Shown here: positions 6,325-11,986 of the stretch, piece by piece
Numbering within the stretch: the first letter of the stretch is position 1
Layout: each line of letters opens with the position of its first letter
Assembly (NCBI GenBank): GCA_947446625.1
Contig: CANFIE010000075.1
Coordinates: 1-11,986 of the forward strand
DNA length: 11,986 nt
Source of the DNA: Acetobacteraceae bacterium
GTDB lineage: Bacteria; Pseudomonadota; Alphaproteobacteria; Acetobacterales; Acetobacteraceae
Reading direction: 5' to 3'
The notes under the pieces: model-generated
The model's database searches: none
Told to the model about the DNA's origin: nothing
Seen by the model: the letters and a program-made list of their open reading frames with translations, nothing else
Made by a program: the position numbers and the translations under genes

Positions 6325-7488
6325 ATGCTCGACGCCATGCAGCCTAATGACGACGCTTATCTGTTCAAGCCGGAAACCTATGCCGAGCTCAGGCGACCGT
6401 TGCTGGAAGCCTCGACCTTGCCGCCGGCCTGCTACACCTCGCCGGCGTTTTATCGGCGGGAGGTGCAGAGCATCTTCATGCGCGTGTGGAATTTCATCGG
6501 CCGGGCCGACCGTATTCCACAGGTGGGCGACTACTTCACCATCGAGTTCGCGGGCGTGCCGGTGATTGTGATGCGTGGCACCGATGGCGTGGTGCGGGCC
6601 TTTGCCAATAGCTGCCGGCACCGGGGCGCGCTGCTGCTGGAGGGCGAGGGGAATTGCCGGGCGGTGCGCTGCCCGTACCATTCCTGGAGCTTCGACAATG
6701 ACGGCAAGTTGCTGGTGGCGCCGGAGATGGATGCGACGCTGGGCTTCAACCCCGAGGATTGGCATCTGACGCCCATTCGGCTGGAGAGTTGGGCGGGTTT
6801 CATCTTCATCAACTTCGACAGTGCGGCGCCGCCGCTGCTGGAGACGCTGGGCGACCTGCCGACCAAGCTGGCCTCGTACCGGTTCGAGGACATGGTCTGT
6901 GTGCGGCGCAAGGAATTCGACCTGGCCTGCAATTGGAAGATCTATGTTGAGAACGCGATGGAGTCGTATCACATCGCCACCGTGCACCGGAGCACGCTGA
7001 GCCGGCAGAAGGGCAAGCCGAGCGAGCCGCAGCCGAGCAATGGCGAGTATTGCGGGCTGTTCAAGGAGCATCAGGGTACGCGGGCGCTGCTGGCTGGCGA
7101 TACCGGCTTTCCCGAGATGACGCATCTGGAAGGGTTGCCGGCGACGGGCAGCTGGTACCCGCTGCTGTATCCCAGCACGATGTTCGGCTGCACCTATGAC
7201 TGCATGTGGTGGCTGGAGCTGCACCCGATGGGGCCTGACCGCACCAAGCTGATTGTGGGTTCCTGCTTTCCGCGCAGCACCGTGGCACGGCCGGATTTCG
7301 AGGAGGTGGTGCAGCGCTACTACAAGCGCTGGGACATCTCGATTCCCGAGGACAACGCGATTTCCGAGTTGCAGCAGCGTGGCTTGGCCTCGCCCTTCGC
7401 CAAGCCGGGGCGCCTGGCGCATGCCGAGCCACTGGTGCACACCTTTGACAATTGGGTGGTGGACCGCGTGCTTGGCGTGCAGGGCTGA
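6325..7488 (+). CDS. Rieske non-heme iron oxygenase, alpha subunit (second copy)
   Basis: A 387-residue paralogue of the oxygenase at 1372-2562, about half identical by eye and alike end to end. Its [2Fe-2S] motif is C97-x-H99 ... C116-x2-H119 (CRH, 16 residues, CPYH), one residue shorter between the halves than in the other copy. The iron site lies in CNWKIYVENAMESYHIATVH (202-221): H216, H221 and D343 (PEDNAIS). E213, three residues before H216, again replaces the bridging Asp, as in CntA-type quaternary-amine oxygenases. The region after the iron site (228-252, SRQKGKPSEPQPSNG...) differs most from the first copy, and that part shapes the substrate pocket in this superfamily, so a different substrate or intermediate is likely. 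It is the first gene of the rightward operon, 8 bases before the permease, which ties the oxidised compound to the imported one. No reductase gene is nearby. Confidence 0.92.
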   Translation: MLDAMQPNDDAYLFKPETYAELRRPLLEASTLPPACYTSPAFYRREVQSIFMRVWNFIGRADRIPQVGDYFTIEFAGVPVIVMRGTDGVVRAFANSCRHRGALLLEGEGNCRAVRCPYHSWSFDNDGKLLVAPEMDATLGFNPEDWHLTPIRLESWAGFIFINFDSAAPPLLETLGDLPTKLASYRFEDMVCVRRKEFDLACNWKIYVENAMESYHIATVHRSTLSRQKGKPSEPQPSNGEYCGLFKEHQGTRALLAGDTGFPEMTHLEGLPATGSWYPLLYPSTMFGCTYDCMWWLELHPMGPDRTKLIVGSCFPRSTVARPDFEEVVQRYYKRWDISIPEDNAISELQQRGLASPFAKPGRLAHAEPLVHTFDNWVVDRVLGVQG

Positions 7489-7496
7489 GCGGCGGC

Positions 7497-8162
7497 ATGG
7501 ATTACATTTGGCAGTGGAACCAGATCTGGGATTATCGCCAGGTCTTTGTGCGCGGGGCGCAGGCAACGCTGGTGCTGACCTGCTGGGCGCTGCTGATTGG
7601 GCTGGTGCTGGGCCTGGTGCTGGGGCTTATGCGCTCGGCCAGGGTGGCGGTGCTGCGGCTGCCGGCGGCCGTTTATATCGACATTTTCCGCGCCACGCCG
7701 ATTTTGGTGCAGCTGGTGTGGATCTACTACGCGCTGCCGATTTTGTCGGGCGTGCAGATGGGCAATGTCACATCGGCGGCGGTGGGCATTGGGCTGCATT
7801 CGGCGGCCTATTTCGCTGAGATTTTCCGCGCCGGCATTGCCAGCATTGACAAGGGTCAGTCCGACGCCGCGAAGTCGCTGGGCATGGGCTACGGGCAGGC
7901 GATGCGGCGGATTATTCTGCCGCAGGCGGTGCGGCGCATGGTGCCGCCCTTCATCAATGAATTCGCCACGCTGATGAAGCTGACCACGCTGGGTTCGGTG
8001 CTGGCGGTGAATGAGTTGCTGCATGAGGCGGAAAACCTGATCAACAACACCTATCGGCCGCTGGAGACCTATACCGTGGTGGCGGTGCTGTTTGGCGTGA
8101 TGATCTATCCCTTCATCTGGCTGTCGCAGCGGCTGGAATTGCGCTGGAAGACCCGCGGATGA
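7497..8162 (+). CDS. ABC transporter permease, polar amino-acid (HisM/GlnP) family
   Basis: A 221-residue inner-membrane permease of the polar amino acid uptake family. Hydrophobic spans are visible at about 21-45, 62-83, 93-109, and 191-211, with weaker ones between. The cytoplasmic EAA loop that docks on the ATPase reads AEIFRAGIASIDKGQSDAAKSLG (about 107-129) followed by RRIILPQAVRRMVPP, typical of the family. Only one permease gene is present, so a homodimeric channel is expected, unlike HisQ/HisM pairs. The ATG at 7497 is chosen because it follows the Rieske stop by 8 bases; an earlier in-frame ATG at 7452 lies inside that gene. There is no strong ribosome site, which suggests coupling to the upstream gene. 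Its stop overlaps the ATPase start by four bases (ATGA). Confidence 0.93.
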   Translation: MDYIWQWNQIWDYRQVFVRGAQATLVLTCWALLIGLVLGLVLGLMRSARVAVLRLPAAVYIDIFRATPILVQLVWIYYALPILSGVQMGNVTSAAVGIGLHSAAYFAEIFRAGIASIDKGQSDAAKSLGMGYGQAMRRIILPQAVRRMVPPFINEFATLMKLTTLGSVLAVNELLHEAENLINNTYRPLETYTVVAVLFGVMIYPFIWLSQRLELRWKTRG

Positions 8163-8932
8163 GCGACGCACCGCTGATCAAGGTGAACGGGCTGCGCAAG
8201 AGCTTCGGCAAGCTGGAAGTGCTGCGCGGCATTTCATTCGAGGTGAAGCGGGGCGAGGTGCTGGCGATCATCGGGCCGAGTGGGTCAGGCAAGTCCACGC
8301 TGCTGCGCTGCCTCAACTTCCTGGAGGAATACCAGATGGGCGAGGTGGAATTCGACGGCGCCCTGGTAGGCTACCAGCGCGGCAAGGCGGGCCGGATGAA
8401 GCTGGACAGCGACCGCAATATCGGCCGCATCCGGGCGCGGATGGGCATGGTGTTCCAGAGCTTCAACCTGTTTCCGCACAAGACCGTGCTGGAGAATGTG
8501 ATGGAAGGCCCGCTGGTGGTGCAGGGCGTGCCGCGCGCCGAGGCCGAGGGCCGCGCCCGCACGCTGCTGGCGCGGGTGGGGTTGATCGACAAGATCGGCG
8601 CCTATCCGGCGCGGCTTTCGGGTGGGCAGCAGCAGCGCGCCGCCATTGCCCGCGCGCTGGCGATGCAGCCGGCGGCCATGCTGTTCGACGAACCGACCAG
8701 CGCGCTGGACCCGGAGTTGGTGGGCGAGGTGCTGGAGGTGATGCAGTCCTTGGCCGCCGAGGGGATGACCATGGTGGTGGTGACGCATGAGATGGGCTTT
8801 GCCCGCCAGGTGGCCGACCGCGTGATGATGATGGACCACGGCGAGATCGTGGAACTTGCGCCGCCGGCGCAGATTTTCGGCGCCCCGGAATCGCCGCGCA
8901 CGGCGGAATTCCTACGCCGCGTTTTGCACTGA
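8159..8932 (+). CDS. ABC transporter ATP-binding protein, polar amino-acid (HisP/GlnQ) family
   Basis: A 257-residue ATPase with all motifs intact: Walker A GPSGSGKST (39-47), Q-loop Q100 in VFQSFNLFPHKTV, signature LSGGQQQR (153-160), Walker B MLFDEP with D177 and catalytic E178, and switch H210 in VVTHEMGFA. The wording of these motifs (NLFPHKTVLENV, EMGFARQVADRV) is that of the amino-acid importer group. A segment around 68-92 (YQRGKAGRMKLDSDRN) between the first strands and the Q-loop is a little longer than in the shortest relatives, and it is also seen in HisP-like proteins. It starts on ATGA shared with the permease stop, and the binding-protein gene follows after 27 bases. It energises import of the pathway's substrate from the cytoplasmic face of the membrane. 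Confidence 0.95.
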   Translation: MSDAPLIKVNGLRKSFGKLEVLRGISFEVKRGEVLAIIGPSGSGKSTLLRCLNFLEEYQMGEVEFDGALVGYQRGKAGRMKLDSDRNIGRIRARMGMVFQSFNLFPHKTVLENVMEGPLVVQGVPRAEAEGRARTLLARVGLIDKIGAYPARLSGGQQQRAAIARALAMQPAAMLFDEPTSALDPELVGEVLEVMQSLAAEGMTMVVVTHEMGFARQVADRVMMMDHGEIVELAPPAQIFGAPESPRTAEFLRRVLH

Positions 8933-8959
8933 CCGCCCGTCCAACCACAGGAGAACAGC

Positions 8960-9817
8960 ATGACCGAATGGAGCATTCCTCGCCGGCTTGGCTTTGCCAG
9001 CCTTGGCGCTGCCGGCCTGGCCCCGTTGATCTCGGGCGCGGCGCAAGCCCAGGGCGCCGGCGGGGTGGTGGACAAGATTGTCCGCGAGAAGCAGTTCAAG
9101 ATCGGCTTCATCCCCTCGCCGCCCTCGGCCATCAAGGACCCGGCGAGCGGGCAGTTGCGCGGCTTCGGCATCGACGCCATGCGCTTCATCTGCACCACCA
9201 TTGGTGCCGAACCGGTGTTTGTGGAAACCACCTGGGCGAATTTCGTCTCGGGGTTGAATTCGGGGCAGTTTGATTTCTGCATCGCCGGCACCTTCGCCAC
9301 CATTCTGCGCGCCAGCGCGGTGCAGTTCACCAAGCCCATCTGGTACCTGGGCTACAGCGCCGTGGCCAAGCGGGGCGAGACGCGCTTCACCAAGCCGTCT
9401 GATCTCAACCGCGAAGGGATCAAGATTGCGCTGATCCAGGGCGGCGCCAGCGTTGAATATGCGCGGGAGAATTGGCCGAAGGCGCAGCATGTGCTGCTGG
9501 CCACCGGCAACCTGACCGCGCCCTTTGTGGAAGTGGCCGCTGGCCGCGTGGATGTGGGGGTGGAGGATGCGTGGCAGGCGCATCGGTTTGCCCAGGCGCA
9601 GCCGGGCGTGGTCGATCTCTTCGCCGGCCAGCCCTACAACGTGTTGCCGATCAATTGGTCGGTGAAGCGGGGCAACCAGGATTTGGTGGAGTTCATGAAC
9701 ATTGCCATCGACTTCCTGATGACCACCGGCCGCTGGGAGAAGATGGCGGAGCCCTATGGGCCTTCCGGGCGGTATTTCGTGAAGCCGACGCTGTCGGTAT
9801 TCGGCCCGGCGGCGTAA
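8960..9817 (+). CDS. Periplasmic substrate-binding protein, family 3 (amino-acid type)
   Basis: A 285-residue solute-binding protein of the SBP_bac_3 family. The N-terminus (SIPRRLGFASLGAAGLAPL, then GAAQAQ) is an export signal with twin arginines at 8-9, possibly Tat-dependent, and a likely cleavage after A30 (AQA). The two-lobed fold is recognisable: KIGFIPSPPSAI opens lobe 1, GFGIDAM (69-74) follows, and R117 in FATILRASAVQFTKPI matches the Arg that grips the ligand carboxylate. D203 in GRVDVGVEDAW matches the Asp that binds the alpha-ammonium group. These residues suggest an amino-acid-like zwitterion. AGGAGA at 8949-8954 is a good ribosome site six bases or so before the ATG. As the last gene of the operon it precedes a strong hairpin. 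The ligand cannot be named. Confidence 0.9.
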   Translation: MTEWSIPRRLGFASLGAAGLAPLISGAAQAQGAGGVVDKIVREKQFKIGFIPSPPSAIKDPASGQLRGFGIDAMRFICTTIGAEPVFVETTWANFVSGLNSGQFDFCIAGTFATILRASAVQFTKPIWYLGYSAVAKRGETRFTKPSDLNREGIKIALIQGGASVEYARENWPKAQHVLLATGNLTAPFVEVAAGRVDVGVEDAWQAHRFAQAQPGVVDLFAGQPYNVLPINWSVKRGNQDLVEFMNIAIDFLMTTGRWEKMAEPYGPSGRYFVKPTLSVFGPAA

Positions 9818-9829
9818 CCGCGCCGGCAA

Positions 9830-9859
9830 CCGGCATGCCCTGGTTTGGGGGCATGCCGG
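9830..9859 (+). terminator. Perfect hairpin ending the rightward catabolic operon
   Basis: CCGGCATGCCC (9830-9840) and GGGCATGCCGG (9849-9859) form a perfect 11-bp stem with an 8-base loop TGGTTTGG, starting 12 bases after the binding-protein stop. No T tract follows, so it may act as a Rho-assisted or L-shaped terminator or as a 3' RNA stabiliser. Its place suggests it insulates the catabolic operon from the SOS cassette. Confidence 0.65.
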
Positions 9860-9870
9860 GCACGGGGCGC

Positions 9871-9898
9871 TGGACTCTTGCGGGGTGGGCTGTATAGA
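9871..9898 (+). promoter_or_regulatory. Candidate imuA promoter (-35 / -10)
   Basis: TGGACT (9871-9876) and TATAGA (9893-9898), 16 bases apart, each match four of six sigma-70 consensus bases. The -10 runs into the LexA box at 9897, so LexA bound there would block RNA polymerase. The match is modest, and the call rests mainly on position. Confidence 0.45.
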
Positions 9899-9911
9899 AC
9901 ATTTAGAGAAC
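9897..9911. promoter_or_regulatory. LexA (SOS) box, alphaproteobacterial direct-repeat type
   Basis: GAAC-ATTTAGA-GAAC is an exact match to the GAAC-N7-GAAC (GTTC-N7-GTTC on the other strand) LexA site of alphaproteobacteria. It ends 49 bases before the imuA start and overlaps the candidate -10. Together with imuA-imuB, a classic SOS cassette, this makes damage-inducible control likely. Confidence 0.88.
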
Positions 9912-9960
9912 GCTCGGCCAGCATAGCCGCATCCCGCGGGACAGCCGAGGAAAGCCGCCC

Positions 9961-10695
9961 ATGCCTGCCGACCCCCAGCATGCTCCGCTAGACCAGGCCG
10001 CCCTGCTGAGCGCGCTGCGCGCCCGCGTGGCCCGGCTGGAGGGGGCCGGGCGGGCCCAGCATGATGCCGCGCCGGTGCCGCTATGCGATGGGCTGCGCCT
10101 GCCCGGTGGCGGGCTGGCGCGGGCCGCGCTGCATGAGGTGCTGGCGACCGCGCCGGGCTGTGGCGCGGCCTTCTGCGCCATGCTGCTGGGGCGCAGCGGC
10201 GGCACGGTGCTGTGGATTTCGGGCAGTGGCGAGGCCTGGCCGCCGGGGTTGGCGCGGTTTGGCCTGGCGCCGGCCAGGCTGGTGCTGGTGCGGGCGATGC
10301 AGTGGCAGGATGCGCTCTGGGCCATGGAGGAGGCACTGCGCTGCGCCGCGGTGACCGGGGCGCTGCTGGAAGTGCCGGAGGAGGGCGAGGCCGGGCTGGA
10401 CCTGACCGCCACGCGCCGGCTGCAATTGGCCGCCGAGGCCGGCGGCGCGCTGGGCTTGGTGCTGCGGCCCGATGCGCTGGGGCTGGGGCAGAGCGCGGCG
10501 ACCACGCGCTGGCGGGTTGGCTCGCTGGGCGGCGAGGGCCGGGGCTTGGGGGACCCGCGTTGGCAGTTGGAGTTGCTGCGGGCGCGGGGTGGCCGACCCG
10601 GCGGGCCCTGGGCGGTGACCTGGCGGGCCGCCGCCGGCACGCTGGAATTGGATGAGGAGGCGACAGCCCAGGCGGGCCAGCGCGCTTCGGCATGA
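9961..10695 (+). CDS. imuA: ImuA, SOS-induced mutagenesis protein
   Basis: A 244-residue ImuA (SulA/RecA-like) protein, the first gene of the imuA-imuB-dnaE2 mutagenesis cassette that supports error-prone translesion synthesis after DNA damage. Family landmarks are LPGGGLARAALHEV (47-60), GTVLWIS (81-87), the WAMEEALRCAAVTGALLEV stretch (120-138), the TRRLQLAAEAGGALGLVLR block (151-169), SAATTRWRV (178-186) and PRWQLELLRARGGRPG (199-214). No clear Walker A nucleotide-binding loop is visible, as expected for this degenerate RecA relative. A GAGGA ribosome site (9947-9951) precedes the ATG. A LexA box lies 49 bases upstream. The stop overlaps the imuB start by four bases (ATGA at 10692-10695), so the two are translated together. 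Confidence 0.88.
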   Translation: MPADPQHAPLDQAALLSALRARVARLEGAGRAQHDAAPVPLCDGLRLPGGGLARAALHEVLATAPGCGAAFCAMLLGRSGGTVLWISGSGEAWPPGLARFGLAPARLVLVRAMQWQDALWAMEEALRCAAVTGALLEVPEEGEAGLDLTATRRLQLAAEAGGALGLVLRPDALGLGQSAATTRWRVGSLGGEGRGLGDPRWQLELLRARGGRPGGPWAVTWRAAAGTLELDEEATAQAGQRASA

Positions 10696-11986
10696 CGCGG
10701 CGCTTTTTGGCGCTGCATCTGCCCTGCCTGGCGACCGACAGGCTGCGGCGGGTGCAATCCGGGCTGCCGGCAATGCCTCTGGCCTGTTGGGAGATGCGGG
10801 GCAGCCGGCGCTTGCTGAGCGCGGTGGACCCGGCCGCCACGGCGCAGGGGCTGCATCCGGGCCAGGCGCTGGCGGATGCCCAGGCCATGCTGCCCGGGCT
10901 GGTGCTGCATCCGGCTGAACCGGCGGCCGATGCGGCGCTGCTGCATGCCCTGGCGCTGTGGGCGCGGCGCTATACGCCGCTCAGCGCCACCAACCCGCCG
11001 GCCGGGCTGCTGCTGGATATCACCGGCTGCGCGCATCTGCTGGGCGGGGAGGCGGTGCTGCTGCGGGATGCGCTGGGCCGGCTGGGGCGGGCTGGGCTGG
11101 CGGCCCGGGGCGCCATTGCCGGAGCGGCCGCCACCGCCGCCGCTCTGGCGCGGGCGCGGCTGGATGACCCGGTGGTGGTTTCCGGCATTGAGGCGGCGAT
11201 TGTGGCGCCGCTGCCGCTGGGCGCGGCGCTGGACCTGGCGCCAGGGGTGCTGGAGAGCCTGGAGCGGCTGGGGCTGCGCCGGGTGGGGGATTTGCTGGCG
11301 CGGCCGCGGGGGCCGCTGGCGCGGCGCTTTGGCCAGGGCCTGCTGGATGCCTTGGACGCATTGACCGGGCTGCGGCCCAGCGTGCTGCAACCCGTGGCGC
11401 CGCCGGCGGATTTCAGCGTGGCGGAGGAACCGCTGGAGCCGGTGCTGACCCGGGGCGGGATTGAGCTGCTGCTGGAGGCGCTGTTGGCGCGGCTATGCGC
11501 ACAGTTGCGGTTGGCCGGGCTGGGGGCGCGGCAGCTGACGCTGCTGGCCTTTCGGGTGGATGGCCAGGTGCAGGCGCTGGCAGTGGGCACTGGCCAGCCG
11601 AGCCGGCAGCCGCTGCATCTGCGCCGGTTGTTTGCCGAAAAGCTGGGGCGGCTGGAGCCTGAACTGGGCTTTGAGCGGCTGGCGCTGGAGGCGCATAGCA
11701 CCCAGCCGATGGCGGTGACGGCGCAGGGCGCGCTGGGCATTGGTGGCCAGCGCGATGCTTCGGCGCGGGCCGAGGCGCTGGCGCAGCTGCTGGACCGGCT
11801 GGGGCAGCGGGTGCGGGTGCGGCGGGTGCGACCCCAGGCCAGCCATTGGCCGGAACGCGCCGTGGCGTCGCTGGACCCGCATGCCGCCGTGCCGCCGCCG
11901 CCGCCGGGCTGGGCGGCGCGCCCGGCCCCGGTGCTGCTGCTGCGCCGGCCCGAGGCGGTGGAGGCCATGGCGGCGCTGCCGGATGA
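10692..11986 (+). CDS. imuB: ImuB, catalytically inactive Y-family polymerase-like protein (3' end outside window)
   Basis: The 431 codons present form an uninterrupted ImuB frame cut off by the window edge; relatives are usually somewhat longer. ImuB is the hub that links ImuA, DnaE2 and the beta clamp. It is recognised by LLLDITGCAHLLGGE (106-120), GLAARGAIAGAAATAAALAR (135-154), a helix-hairpin-helix-like VLESLERLGLRRVGDLL (186-202) and GLGARQLTLLAFRVDG (276-291). The acidic residues used by active Y-family polymerases are gone: the DMD site aligns with H9-L-P11, and the Asp-Glu site with A104-G105. This agrees with a structural rather than polymerising role. The frame starts on the ATGA shared with imuA. 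A Pro run (400-405) lies in the C-terminal tail. dnaE2 would be expected just downstream, beyond the window. Confidence 0.9.
   Translation, partial: MTRRFLALHLPCLATDRLRRVQSGLPAMPLACWEMRGSRRLLSAVDPAATAQGLHPGQALADAQAMLPGLVLHPAEPAADAALLHALALWARRYTPLSATNPPAGLLLDITGCAHLLGGEAVLLRDALGRLGRAGLAARGAIAGAAATAAALARARLDDPVVVSGIEAAIVAPLPLGAALDLAPGVLESLERLGLRRVGDLLARPRGPLARRFGQGLLDALDALTGLRPSVLQPVAPPADFSVAEEPLEPVLTRGGIELLLEALLARLCAQLRLAGLGARQLTLLAFRVDGQVQALAVGTGQPSRQPLHLRRLFAEKLGRLEPELGFERLALEAHSTQPMAVTAQGALGIGGQRDASARAEALAQLLDRLGQRVRVRRVRPQASHWPERAVASLDPHAAVPPPPPGWAARPAPVLLLRRPEAVEAMAALPD

Noticed and set aside
6223..7566. Minus-strand open frame of 447 codons opposite the second Rieske gene
   Set aside because: Antisense shadow; the plus-strand frame has intact Rieske and iron motifs and a strong ribosome site.
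165..9859. GCATGCCGG shared by the two operon-end hairpins (165-173 and 9851-9859)
   Set aside because: Nine GC-rich bases inside two stems can match by chance. Two copies do not make a repeat family.
8912..10888. Minus-strand open frame of 658 codons opposite the binding protein and imuA
   Set aside because: It spans a hairpin, a LexA box and two real genes on the other strand, and its protein is Pro/Ala/Arg-biased, as expected of antisense GC-rich DNA.
10970..11968. Minus-strand open frame of 332 codons opposite imuB
   Set aside because: Ser/Arg/Ala-rich antisense product with no recognisable domain; the imuB frame is uninterrupted and family-like.
1..11986. tRNA, rRNA, CRISPR arrays, transposases or long repeats
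   Set aside because: I saw no cloverleaf, repeat-spacer pattern, transposase motif or long direct repeat. The paralogous gene pairs are too diverged to act as DNA repeats.

Overview
The window reads as a high-GC alphaproteobacterial chromosome. The genes are strongly G/C-biased at third codon positions. A direct-repeat GAAC-N7-GAAC LexA box, the alphaproteobacterial form, sits in front of an imuA-imuB mutagenesis cassette. The protein types (polar amino-acid ABC transporter, Rieske oxygenases, DUF1989 proteins) would suit Rhodospirillales/Acetobacteraceae-like bacteria, but the exact taxon is inference.

Layout. Positions 1-150 are a strikingly AT-rich block with no credible gene. From 187 to 6100 a six-gene operon runs leftward (minus strand). 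In transcription order it encodes two M20 metallo-deacylases, a D-2-hydroxyacid dehydrogenase, a Rieske oxygenase alpha subunit and two DUF1989 (urea-carboxylase-associated) proteins, and it ends in a terminator-like hairpin at 148-177. A 224-base divergent control region (6101-6324) separates it from a rightward four-gene operon (6325-9817): a second Rieske oxygenase alpha subunit, then the permease, ATPase and periplasmic binding protein of a polar amino-acid-type ABC importer. That operon closes with a perfect 11-bp hairpin (9830-9859). After it come a LexA-box promoter (about 9871-9911), imuA, and imuB, which runs off the right edge.

How the genes fit together. The ten genes on both sides of the 6101-6324 region look like one catabolic locus. 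An importer with an amino-acid-type binding pocket would bring in a zwitterionic nitrogen compound. The two Rieske enzymes carry the Glu 'bridge' residue typical of carnitine/betaine-type oxygenases and would oxidise or N-demethylate it. The M20 enzymes would hydrolyse amide bonds. The DUF1989 pair, related to the carboxyguanidine deiminase subunits, would remove nitrogen. The D-2-hydroxyacid dehydrogenase would handle a 2-keto/2-hydroxy acid product. Three of the enzyme families occur as paralogous pairs. No urea or guanidine carboxylase, allophanate hydrolase, Rieske reductase or regulator is present in the window. The substrate cannot be named from sequence. The locus is a reasonable candidate for an undescribed degradation pathway. 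The imuAB cassette is an unrelated SOS mutagenesis module that happens to be adjacent.
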